Assembly (NCBI GenBank): GCA_028015205.1
Contig: CM051516.1
Coordinates: forward strand, 54,192,230-54,256,229
From: Mytilisepta virgata
Taxonomy: Eukaryota > Mollusca > Bivalvia > Mytilida > Mytilidae
DNA: 64,000 bases
Reading direction: 5' to 3'
This document shows positions 48,887-60,600 of the stretch, in pieces. Each line of letters opens with the position of its first letter. Within the stretch, counting starts at the first letter, position 1. The position numbers and the translations under genes are program-made. The notes beneath the pieces are model-generated. The model was not told the DNA's origin. It was given only the letters and a program-made list of their open reading frames with translations, and did not search any database.

Positions 48887-51800
48887 AAACAATATTGGAC
48901 ATGCCATACAAATGCCGATAAAAATCATAGTTACATCAGCAGGACCTCTTAAAGGAAACGCTTGTTAACGCCAGTTGTAGTTATTGGGGAAAATCCTATT
49001 TAAGAATGAAGTCGGATATCAGATCTAGTAAATAGAAAAAACAACAAGGTATATTGTGTCATTTGAAATAGTGTATATAATTATTTAAATTTCGTAGCAA
49101 CCGTACTCAAACAAAAAAATATATCTAACTGTAACTTTTGTAACTTATTATGAAAATTAAATGGGCAATGTGAGCGAAAATATATATATATATATATATA
49201 TATTGGATGTCTGTAGCAAGTCATCTGTCAAATGGCAAACAAGGTGTGTAATTACATAAACATGGAAAGGGAAAGTTCATAACAGGAACGTTAAAATCCT
49301 CATAGAGTTAAAGAGTAGCCAGTCCATATAGTAACTTGCGAGGCTAAAATCTAATGTAAAATTTGATATAATTCTGGTAATCGTCAATACACTCACTTGT
49401 TGTATTTTCATATTTGATTCTCTCATATAGAATGTAGCTGAAAATGTGATTCTCAGCTTTTGAAACAAATTCAACTTCAGTATAGGTTTATTTTTCAATG
49501 AAACATAACCGTGGGGACAAAATTATTAGAAATTATTAAGCAATATAAATTATATAACTCGAAATATCACAACATTTAAACTATTATCCGTTATTCAATT
49601 TCAAACAAACGTTTCCTTCTATAATTACAAAAAGATGTAAAGTAACACTTGCAAAGTTCATTATGTACGCTATCAAATAGCACAATCGGAAATGCCGCGT
49701 CGCAGCCAAATAATTAACCGAGAAAAAAGTAGTCCAAATAAATAAAACAACATTAGTTTCTATTTTGTTGTTCATTTAGCTCTAAATCGGCTCATCAGAC
49801 AGTTATGAATAATTAAAGTACATTGAACTAATGTCCATAGAAAAACAAATATAGGAAAAGGCCGGAATTTTTAGTTTCATATTTCTATCTTTTGAAAACT
49901 ATTATTATAATTTTCTTCTGTATCACAACAACGTTTCCTTCCGTGGTGATAATTGAAGGAAAGCGGACTCATTATCCATCATTAAATATCAAGTTTTCAT
50001 TTGGTAGAATTACGTGAGAATTCGGTTATTGGTCGAAGATGTGAAAAGTTCAAGTTATTGTTATTTTACAAGGACTGATGCATTGATTATGAAAGGCTGA
50101 TCGATGTTCAGGTAGAATCTTAATCCTCAACTGAAGAAATACAAAAGAGCATTGATATTTGATTCAATGTACATGTCATATAAACCGTACATCCAGTTTC
50201 AACTGCTGGGGATTGTTCGACAGGAATATGTAAGGCCATACCAAATTAATTTTTAGTTCTATGGACTAAGCCGCTTCAATTTTCGGACTTTGTAAAGTTT
50301 AAGAAAATTTTTTTTGCCGCTTCATTTTGCTAAAATGCTGAAAAATCACACAAAAGTCTTCATTGTTCAAGAATTTGAAATAAAATTTGTTCATTCGCTC
50401 CTAAAATTTGGTAAGGTTAGACTCCATTACTTATCGTCAGTTTCAGAGAAATTGACCCCCCCAGAATTTTATTAATTATAAGAGGTGGTAAAGTTTGACT
50501 ACATGTAAATGATAAATAAATAAATAATGTCTTAACCTCAAAATTGTAGTATTGACTGAAAGAGGATAGATTTAAATTTAAAAAAATACAAAAAAATTAA
50601 CTGATTTTGCTTCTGACAACTAATGGGAGGTAATAAACTGGGACGTGTGGTGTGTAAAACTTTGACAGTGATAATCGGCACCTGAACTGGTAAGTTAAAT
50701 TGCGGAAAAAAAGAGGCGGAAAAGTAAACCTTTTTTTCACATATGTAATGGACTTTTATGCAGAATCTGAAAAATTAACCTCAGTTGGATTGAAACGCTT
50801 CATCAGACCTCAATGTTAAGCCGAAGTGGAGTGAAATTTAACATTTTAAAAGTTTTTTTATGAATCAACTAGGTGTCAACTATGTGTCAACTAGGTTTCC
50901 ATGGACATTTTTTTTATTATTTTATCCTGAATGAGACAATGCTAACATAATGGCTTTTCAGAATATATATACATGTATATAGGTATTATTTAGTCAGAAT
51001 ATGGCACAAGACCATGACATTTGTAAGCTCACTTCACATAGAAAATGGTACTATTAATTTATGGAGTGTAACCTAAATAACAGGTTTTTTTTCTATTTTT
51101 TGTAATATTTCAGTTCAAAAACTTTAAGCCGCATGTCAATTTGATATTCGCTTTAAAAAATAATCCTTAAGGAAAAAAATTAAATTAAAATTTGGCTCGT
51201 TGGTACCTATTTTCGCTATAAAAAATCCAAAGAACTAAAAATCTATTTTGTGTGGCCTAAACGGAGAGAATTGAACAAGCTTCGGTCTACAGTATGTCTA
51301 ATCTCGACCGTGTTGGCTCAATGCCAATGAAGACAAATTTTAGTTTTGTCCTTTGATATGGCCACACCAGTCTAAAATTCTGGTATTATGGCTTAGAATT
51401 GTAGAATTCCATTTTAATAACAAAGGGACGATAATCTAGATTTCCATTTGTCAGACAAACCTAAATTATTCATACATGATAGAAATACACTGACATTCCT
51501 ATTATTATTGATTAAAAAATATAAAGAGCTGTAAACCAGTATTCCCATGTGCATTTTGAATATTTTTTTCCCAACTTTTTTTAGGGATTATTACAAAGTA
51601 AAAGTAGAGCTGCAGTATATGATACATGTACAATGTATATGTATATGATTTTGTCTGGGCCATAAACATTTTCTTGTATATATTACTATGCCCGGTCGGT
51701 TCATATTATGAAATACAAAACAGATAAAAAAAAATAAATGAATGAATGAATGAATAACAACACGTTATTTGTAGGGAAAGAAAAGGTAAGAGTGAAAACG

Positions 51801-52167
51801 TCTATCAACCAGATAAATTCCTAGCATAATTAACTTCATTCTTGAAATTCAGGTTTCAGTTTAAAATGCTCTGATATAGAATGCTTACTTACCGAAGTGT
51901 TACATATTCATGTAGGTATTATTACACACATTTATACAACAGTATTTTTCAAAAAGTGGGAGGGGTTATTAAGTGCTTGTCTTGTCTGGTGAGCCGTGAT
52001 ACAAGATGTACTAAATAGTGATATTATCGGTCTACGAATAAGTTCAGCCATATTATATGACAATGATGCATACCCCATTTTCATTATCTCATTACAAGCA
52101 TTTGAAGACAACGTTGGTTGATGTAAGACACCCATGTGGAATACCCTTTTCTTTCATTACTAGCGGT
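48886..52167. other. unremarkable AT-rich intergenic sequence
   Basis: Other than the TA microsatellite at 49171, no feature is recognised. None of the open frames has a family motif or consistent splice sites. Confidence 0.5.
49171..49202 (+). repeat. (TA)n microsatellite
   Basis: About 15 TA units. A shorter TA run lies at 40,480-40,502 and a CT run at 55,110-55,134. Confidence 0.85.
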
Positions 52168-52403
52168 TGAAGAGGACAAATATACATAAGGAGGAAATAA
52201 AAAACCGTAAACCATTGGACAGACAAACCCGGGAAGACAAATGAACAACCACAAGCACAACAAATAAACACTGAAAACTAAAAAACAATGAACCAGGCGA
52301 ACTCCTATAAAACCAGGAGTGAACCCAGGTGCTCCAGAAGGGTAAGCAGTTCCTGCTCCGTATACGGCACCCGTCGTGAAGTTAAACGAAGTAAATCCGG
52401 TGT
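52168..52403 (-). mobile_element. 3' tail of the reverse-transcriptase element (solo fragment)
   Basis: Minus-strand copy beginning near CACCGGATTTACTTCG, then CGTATACGGAGCAGGAACTG and CTTCTGGAGCACCTGGGTTC, ending at TATTTGTCCTCTTC. Open frames over it are by-products of the repeat. Confidence 0.6.
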
Positions 52404-52691
52404 AAGACGTGAAACTCATGCTGAATATTCTTGTCTTACATCACGTGACACAAAACGTCACGTCACAGTGCATTTCGTGGATGTCATAATGTCAAAACGT
52501 CAAGATATGCACATTTCGTCGATTTACGATTCATCAGTTGTGCTCATGGCCTTAATTTAAAAGTTGAAAACCAAAGTATCAATCCAGAAGGTTGAGGAGC
52601 AAATTAAAAAAAACCAAAATGACCACAAGGGATGAAGCAAAAACCATCTAACGTTTCAAAAAGAGAAAGAGCTTGAACACACACGGAGATG

Positions 52692-52850
52692 TCTGCCTCT
52701 TATCTTGACCTTCATCTCGAAATAGACAATAGAGGTAAGTTTACAACTAAACTCTATGACAAACGCGACGACTTTGATATTAACATTTTCAATATCCCAT
52801 TTCTGTGTAGTAATATTCCAGCTGCTCCAGCGTATGGACTACTTATAGGT
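52692..52850 (+). mobile_element. reverse-transcriptase element fragment (coding end) cut by a hairpin element
   Basis: Translation SASYLDLHLEIDNRGKF, KLYDKRDDFD and FLCSNIPAAPAYG matches the coding segment at 8800-8950, then stops abruptly where a 131-base hairpin element begins (52845). It lies downstream of, and opposite in strand to, the tail fragment at 52168. Confidence 0.6.
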
Positions 52851-52975
52851 TAATGCATGGTCTTTTTCATATTGCCCTTTTTATCAGCCCGACACTTTGA
52901 TATCGGCCCCGAGGGACGATATCAGTCGAGGGCTGATATCAGGGGCAATATGAAAAAGACCATGTATTAATCTAT
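52845..52975. repeat. hairpin element H4
   Basis: Arms CATGGTCTTTTTCATATTGC and GCAATATGAAAAAGACCATG are perfectly complementary. Inner arms include ATCAGCCC and GGGCTGAT, with CCCCGAGGG and GTCGAGGG in the centre. It abuts and truncates a reverse-transcriptase fragment. Confidence 0.82.
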
Positions 52976-53380
52976 CATATATTTTGCCACTACCAAGAAA
53001 TAACATGCATCAAGTTATGCTTTTAATACATATGCAAAATCGTCGTTATTTCAATAAAATGTGTGATGAATGTATTTATCTCCCAACTTATACGGTTTGC
53101 TAGAAATTGCAGCCATTATGCCGATTTTCTGGATAGGGCTCAGCGGTATTCCTACTTTTTCATAAACAGAAAACTACTTTGTAATTCTCGTTTAGAATCT
53201 AACCTCAAGTTTTATATTTTAGGATAAAACCAAATTGCGTATGATCTTCCCGATTATGATGTTTGTCAGTCTCTAGAATCCTTCGTGTTGTAGGAAGACT
53301 CTTTTCTGTCATAGTGGCCATTCTCACTTCCCATCTATTTCTTTGAATTTTTTCGATCTGCAATGAGCAAATTTAACATT

Positions 53381-53520
53381 CATACAGAAAGATGTAGGAT
53401 AAGGGAATTCCATCCTCGGGATCACATTTTTTTTATTGTCAGACACACGATAAGCCTCGTGCCTGACAGAAAAATGTAACCCCTCGGGTGGAATTCCGCT
53501 ATCCTACATCTCTCTGTATG
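53381..53520. repeat. hairpin element H5, with a partial copy downstream
   Basis: CATACAG, GATGTAGGAT and GGAATTCCATCC on the left pair with matching segments ending CTGTATG on the right. CCTCGGG occurs in both halves and CCTCGTG near the centre. The left half recurs in altered form at about 53,570-53,640. Confidence 0.78.
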
Positions 53521-53639
53521 AAAGATAGTTATAGTCGGATTTGGACAAAACAAATTCAAAATAAGGGAATTCATCCCTCAGGATCACATTTTTTTATTTT
53601 CACACACTCGGCAAGCTAGGATAGCTTAACATAGATAAG

Positions 53640-56408
53640 TAATAACAACAAATAACCTGTGAAATATTTAATGTTTATATGTTTGTTTACAATGATAAAA
53701 TTCTTGTCATGCATTTTATATAAACATTGTGCTTCTACTTAATCTTTATACTTTAATGTTATCTTAAATAAGTTCTTATATAGAGATCAATATGAAAAGC
53801 CTCTTACTCTACATCTTGAGATTGTGCATGGGTATATAAATAGTTTGGACTTTTGTAGTGCGGAAACTTCAAAGATAGCGTAGTATAAATCTACATGCCT
53901 TTCAAATGAAGAGCTTTTATAGTTACTTGTATATATATATACACCATGAAATGTTGGATAATTTATAACTATTATAATTATAAATATTCCATAAAATTCT
54001 AGTGGGTTTAGGTATAAAATTCCGTTCAGATGTCATTTATATGAGATGATGGCCAATTAATAAACAAACACTTTACCTGTTGCGGCCCACAAAGTTAACA
54101 TGAAATTGATATTCTGTTGAAATGAACAACGTTTACCTGTAATTTCTGTATCAAAGTTAACAATTACACTTGTAATTAGTACTGCGACCTTATATACCAT
54201 TTAAGCGTGAAAAGAATTGACTCTTTGTCAAAATGAAATATCCGTCTCAGAATCAGTAGAGTATCTTATTATGTTTAGCAAACTGATGTTGAACTTGATA
54301 TGTAGTTTCCATGACAAAAAGTTTGTACCTGTGAAGGCTGAAGTAAAAATAATAAACAAAGTGCATTGAAAAATTAATAACTTTCCTTTATTCTACGTAG
54401 GAGAGTGTATTAATATGCATGGTGGAAATTGTTCAGTTTTCATCAGAAATAATTTCAAGTGACTGATTCTCATCAAACGAAAACTAAACATATTTAATTC
54501 CTGTGACGGATGACATTGTTAGAGAAAGTGTCTCCGAGAGACGTATAAATACTTTAGTACTATCGGATGTTGTTAAGATAGCATTTACCTTTATGATACT
54601 TTGGAAAGGATATAAAATTTCTATATATATTGTTCATATTTAACGGTAAATATGTTTTCGTGGATGTTCTCGTAAAACTAACCGACGGTAAAATTGGATT
54701 ATTTTCAAATAAAGAAGGTAAGTATGGAATATTAAACTTTTTATTTGGATATTTAAATAATATTCTACATATCATGAATTTGATTAATTATATAAAAGTG
54801 ATCACAGTTTTGAAGTCTTTATAATCATATTAAGCTGGATGGATTGATAAATCCAAATATTTCTTAATCAATGAGTTATTACAGCCAATTACCGTCTTTC
54901 ATCGACAGTAAAATTATTATGGACTGAACAATATTTTAAAGATATGAATTCAAAGCACAGATAGAAAAAGTCTGCAGAAATTAAAAACTATCCTAGGACT
55001 TCAACATGTTCTTTTGACAATTCTGTAATTACAAGCCACAAAATGGTCCTATGTTTTCACCAACAGAAACGTTCAACTTTTTTCCTACATTATAAGATTC
55101 ATCTTTTTAATCTGTCTCTCTCTCTCTCTCTCTCTGATCGTCTCCATAATGCATAGGATCAACAGGGTCGTAAGTTCCAAAAGGCACCCAGCCTAGCTTT
55201 AAAAATTAGATTGTGGTGCAATATTAGACAAAGGTTCTGTTCATCCTCTTGAATTCTAATGGCCCCTAGCAGCTTTGACAATTTACAGATTAAAGATAGG
55301 ATATGGTAGATTAAATCTTGGCAATCCCGGATACACATGACAAAATTTCCAGGAATTCCTCCTGAATTACTGTTAATTGTTTAACAAATCGAGGCTCTAA
55401 CTTACTTTCTTAAGGTCTGTACAATGTTTCTAAAATAAGTGGTTTTCACGAGATTCAATGCCAAAGGCCAAATGTGCTCACTTTATCGGTCAAGGAGAAT
55501 GTACCCCTTAAAAATCGCACTGATCCCTTAGTAACACTAAGATCGAGAAATTAGTGGACATTTTATTCATTATCTCTAATAGAAAAAGTTTTAATTACAC
55601 CTTACAAATAGTAAAAAATGACTTTCAAATTGATTGATTGATTTTTTTTTTGTCTTCGTATATTTTCTGTTGAATTAAAATGGGCCACTGATAACCGGCA
55701 GGAAACCGGCAATCTGTCTCAATTAAGGAAGGAATCGAATACACCCTTCAGTACAAATTAATCAGAAGTATACAAAAAGAGGTCTTGCTTGCTGTTATTA
55801 ATAGAAAATAAACGGAAGTTAACAATATATTCTTCAAGATAATATCAAAGAAACATCGCTTTGTAGAGACATTATGTAACTTCTGGAAGTGCGATGACGC
55901 AGATCCGATTCCAATAACACTATTTTAAAGTGATTTGATAATTTGAAAATCCCATTAGTTTTCACATGTACGAGTGATATTGCTTTTTTCAATATAAAAA
56001 CGAAATTAACCTTTCATTTTTATTCAACGATAAGCTGATCAGATTATTGATGAAGTAATTAACACCTCTGCCCTGTATAATGTATTATGGCTAATTATCG
56101 GATTCTTATCTTTGCTTTATGTCGATTTTGCAATGGAAAAATGAAAACATTCAATAGAACTATCTGTCAATTTGTACGTTAATAACTAACGTGGTCACTT
56201 AACTTTTATTTTATTTTGATGTGTCTTCAATTCCAGTTCCAAGTAAATCTGATATCTAGGATCAATTAATCTGAGTTTTTTTTTTTTTTATATCTATAAC
56301 ACTGATTGAATGTAACAAACTATTAAACTGGTAAGATGTTTTGGCCAAAGAGAAATTGATCATATCTCTCTTTGCGAGAAAATTCATGATTTTTATGTTA
56401 ATTTGTAT
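53640..56408. other. unremarkable intergenic sequence upstream of the 57605 gene
   Basis: AT-rich, with a CT run near 55,110. The 5' exons of the 57605 gene may lie here or further upstream, but none could be picked out by splice phase or motif. Confidence 0.4.
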
Positions 56409-56416
56409 AAAATTCA

Positions 56417-56656
56417 GGGACCTCGGTGGCCGAGTGGTCAAGGTAGTTCGTCATGACTACTAATGATCACTAGCCTGTCAACGCTGGGGTTGTGAGTTCG
56501 AATCTCACCTGTGGCGGGGTGTGTTCGACTCCGATCTTAATTGACAAGAACTGCCAATTTTCCTCCGGCTTCCTCCACCAATAAAAACTGGCCGCCGCGA
56601 AATAGCCAAATGTGCTGAAAACGGCGTTAAACCCCAACTAAACAAACAAACAATAC
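56417..56656 (+). mobile_element. tRNA-derived SINE, family A, copy 3 (best-preserved promoter boxes)
   Basis: Box A TGGCCGAGTGGTC at 56427-56439 and box B GTTCGAATC at 56496-56504 are intact. Direct repeats AAAATTCA at 56409-56416 and 56657-56664 mark the ends. It is slightly shorter than copy 1 because a piece around the CCGAAGGTCGG segment is missing. Confidence 0.85.
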
Positions 56657-57314
56657 AAAATTCATCGCTCTTATAAAGCTATTTTAAATCATTTCATATC
56701 GGATCTGAATTCAATTAAAAAACTGTAGAAAATATGAATTACTTCGACTTCACCTTAAGTATTGAAATCTTTATGAATTAAATTTTTTCTTGACAGGCTT
56801 TTTCTATACTAGTGTGAAACTAACACTTTTGGAAAGTAAGGATTATTTGTATAAATGGTAACGTGTATTTTAGTTGGTTTGCGTTATAAAATATTGCCAG
56901 CCATTAAAACACACTTCCAAAAGTATTGATTTAACAATGGCACTGATATAGCTTCGCCTGACTCGGCCTCGACCCTGTCCCAATCAGTGTTAAATATAAT
57001 TATTATACTTCAGTATTTTTTTCCTATAGTAAATCAAGTGTAACATTTCAACTGATCATTCCAAAAGTCCTTGTTTGTTCTGTTTCATCGGGGGAACAGA
57101 ACTGTATTCATATTTCGCGTTTTTTTTTCCCTTAATCTCATTGGCTATCGGTCATCAAGTTTATGAACTGTTAATATTTGCGTTTTTTTTTCACGCAAAA
57201 GTCCTTATTTGATCTATTTCACTGGTCACTCTGAATGCACAAATATAAGTTCTATTGAATGGGTTTTAATGAAACTTTTTTGTTTGGTTTTTGTTTATTC
57301 AGTATAAGAAAAAA

Positions 57315-57452
57315 ACATTTGACTGGTCATTTGGAGAACAGTAAATTTATTAACCCTCGGTACAAACTATTACCCTCGGCGTTACCTCGGGTAATAGTTT
57401 GTACCTCAGGGTAATACATCTTCTGTCCCCCTCATGATCAGTCATCAAATGT
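57315..57452. repeat. hairpin element H6
   Basis: The inner arms GGTACAAACTATTACCC and GGGTAATAGTTTGTACC are perfect complements. The outer arms ACATTTGACTGGTCAT and ATGATCAGTCATCAAATGT are near-complements. The centre has three CCTCGG boxes. It lies 153 bases upstream of the first exon of the 57605 gene, where it could affect transcription or splicing. Confidence 0.8.
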
Positions 57453-57604
57453 ATACTAAGACTGGGCGTACTGTATACCATTGTATTATCCCTTCCATAG
57501 GTAACTGTTGCATAATTTTATTATTCGCACTGGTACGAATCGCATGAAGAGAACGATATTAAACGAAGCTTACTTCTATTAAGTTGTAATATTATTGTTT
57601 TCAG

Positions 57605-60600
57605 ATGCCAACTTCTAGTCAGGCACTGATTTTGCTATCAACTGAAGGACAACTTCCACGATATATTTCTCGAAGAAAATTTCCCGTCTCATCGATTCCT
57701 TATCCTATATCTAGTTTAGATATTAATGCTGTCTCAAGAGATTATGAAGATAGTCTTTCAGATTATGAACCCCCTTTCTACGATAAGAAACGCCATACTA
57801 GAATACAACTTGAATCTGGCACCGAGAATCTTCCTGAATTATTATCTATTCGAGGATATAGAGGCTCTTTGTCATACGATCCAGAAACGAAAGTACTGAA
57901 ATGGCAAGTAAATACAGATTTACCCAAGGAGAAACTGTACCCAAACCTTACCTTTAAAACCGACCAATCAATCGAGAACACAGACAATGGCCAACCAATC
58001 AAAGGTAAAACACGCTTGCCACCAATCGATGTAGATCGACCATTTCGTTTACCACAACTTTCGCCTGACAGTAATTTAAAAAATGACCCGGATGTATTAG
58101 CTGAAAAGGCGGAAGATTTAAGAAGATATTTTACTCTTCCCAAAATTTTCAAAGCTACTGTAGATGCTGAAACGTATAAACGATTTTGCGACTTAGGTTT
58201 TCGACGACCAAGTTATGATGATGTAAAGGTTGGGAAAAAGAAGGAAAGGGGAGAAAACGGTCATCGCCATGTTGAATTTATAGAAATACCGACCCAGGCA
58301 TGGGAGACTGACGGCACCGAAGATAAAGATTTTAGAATCGAAGACCTTAATTTAAATCCACATAGTGCACGTATGGTAAATATGAAACTATCAACTTCGC
58401 AACAGTTTCCGCATCTTTCAAAAAACGAACATTTTAAGAAGTACTTTTTACAAAAAGATTCACTTGTGAATAAAGGTTACAGCATGACAGAAAAAGGTCA
58501 CACATCAGAGCAACCTCACCATTATTTAGACAATACAATGGAAGGAAATGGAAGGAAAAGACATAAGTTAAAACTAAATGAAGCTACACTCTTCCCAGAT
58601 TCTGATATGTACATAACGAGGTAAGGTTAAATACCTTCTTAAGGATGTTCGCTGGTCATGTTTTTGAATTTTTGTCAGATATGCAGAATCTGGTTTTATC
58701 CATTTGAATGCCATAATTTATTTTTCCCGCTAACACCCTTTTTTCTTTTCATAAATCTTTTGCATGCAGAATAATAAGCCATTTGTAAAAATCTTATAAA
58801 ACCCTTGTTATTATTTAATGGTTTTTGAGAAATAATAATGTTCAACGATAAAGCTATGTAAAACCTGGGAGCGGGAAATGGTGAAAAGGGGAGTGGGGCA
58901 AAGAAAAACATACTTCAAAGGGATAGTATGACAACTAAAACATGTTTCGCATGTCAATTTAGATATTTGTATATTGATCGCTAAACAATTTGATATGACG
59001 GTTTTATCCCTTACAAAATCCCGGTCAAGTAGCTTTGACAAAGCCGGAAACACCGTTCATACTTTTCGTCTACACGAACTTACCCTACACTTTTCCACTT
59101 GATACATGTAACTGTGGTGTCTAATTCCTTATGTAACGACTGGGTTCCGAGTTACGACGTGGACAGTTTTTAAATGTTAAAATAAATACAAAGCTAAATT
59201 AAATCTAATTAGCGAACATTCCAAATAAATTCCCACCCCCATCCCATTACGAGAAAATGCTATATCATACTCGAAGGCATGTGTTTCTGATCTATACCTA
59301 GTTTGAGAAATAGAAATGTGCGAGCACAATTTGAGTGAATTAGCCAAGTCTGCTAGTTGATTGAAATTTTCCCTCACATTTCAAACTTTTCAAGTTTTTC
59401 TAAATTTTGCTGTTGGCGGTGGTGAGATAAAAGATATTTAAAACCCTAGTAACGCTGTAACATCGCTGTATCAAATGTAAGAAAATTAATTCTCCTCCAT
59501 GAAAGCATTTAAATATCCTTGTTCTACACGTAGCATCTTATTACAGTCATGACGTAAGGTGTACCAGGGAATGAGATCAAAATTATAAACGACTTTTGTC
59601 CCGAAGTATTTGAAGCTATAATTTTCATACTACCGTGGTACATACATGTAATTAATCTTAAGTGTTTAAAATACATATGCATGTGAACTGCACATATGTA
59701 TAGTATAAAACAAACTTTGTCTTCATTGTATCATTGGTAATTTAATGTATCAAATGTGTACGTCCAAATTCGATTACCTACGGTTATGTTATAAATATAT
59801 GTACATTCACTCAATTAGTCACGACATGCCTAATATTTTTACTGGATATACATGCATAACAATATTATAATGTATAATACTGGTATCCCAACAAAAATAT
59901 GTGAAGGTAATATGTACTTAGAATTAATGTGAATTTTATTAAAGGTCTGACTCAGAACGTACTACTAGAAATGAACTTATGTATTAACGTATTTGTCCAA
60001 AAATAGAGGTTTATTGTTAAAAAATCTGGAAAGATATTTAGAAAATATCATTGAATTTTGGAATCACTTTTTACACCGTTCTGGAAATTTAAAAAAAAAA
60101 AATACAAAACTTGGATAAATCTTAATTTGTTTTGAAAGCACATAGAAATCATTGGAGATTACAATGAGAATAAATATTCTATCAGGACATTTTAGAAGGT
60201 AAGATAATTCAAACAGTATCAGAGACCTCGTTGATTAAGACCTACCTCATGAACCAAAACAAACCACGACCTTTCATAACTTAGAAAAAACAAATTAATT
60301 TTAAATAGTAGCTGTACTTTTGTTTAAGGGCCAGCTGAAGCCCTCCTTTGAGTGTGGAATTTTCTCGCTGTTTTGAAAACCCTTTGGTAGCCTTGAGCTG
60401 TTTTCTGCTCTTTGGTCGTGTTGTCTCTTTGTCACATTCCCCGTTTCCATTCTATATTCTATTTAAATTGAAGATATGAATTTAGTAATAAAGTTAAGTT
60501 TGTTATTCATTTAACTATGATATAAGGATATTATGACAGCACGTACAGTTAGTTTCTGCGCACTGTCATGATGTCAGTCGTTTAGACAAACCACGAAATA

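Noticed and set aside
48553..48928. Open frames of about 100 residues rich in Leu-Ser or Arg-Glu
   Set aside because: They are translations of the GA/GATC microsatellite in several phases; no gene structure.
54560..54824. Frames on both strands with hydrophobic, AT-rich codons
   Set aside because: Composition matches the local AT-rich background; no homology or splice support.
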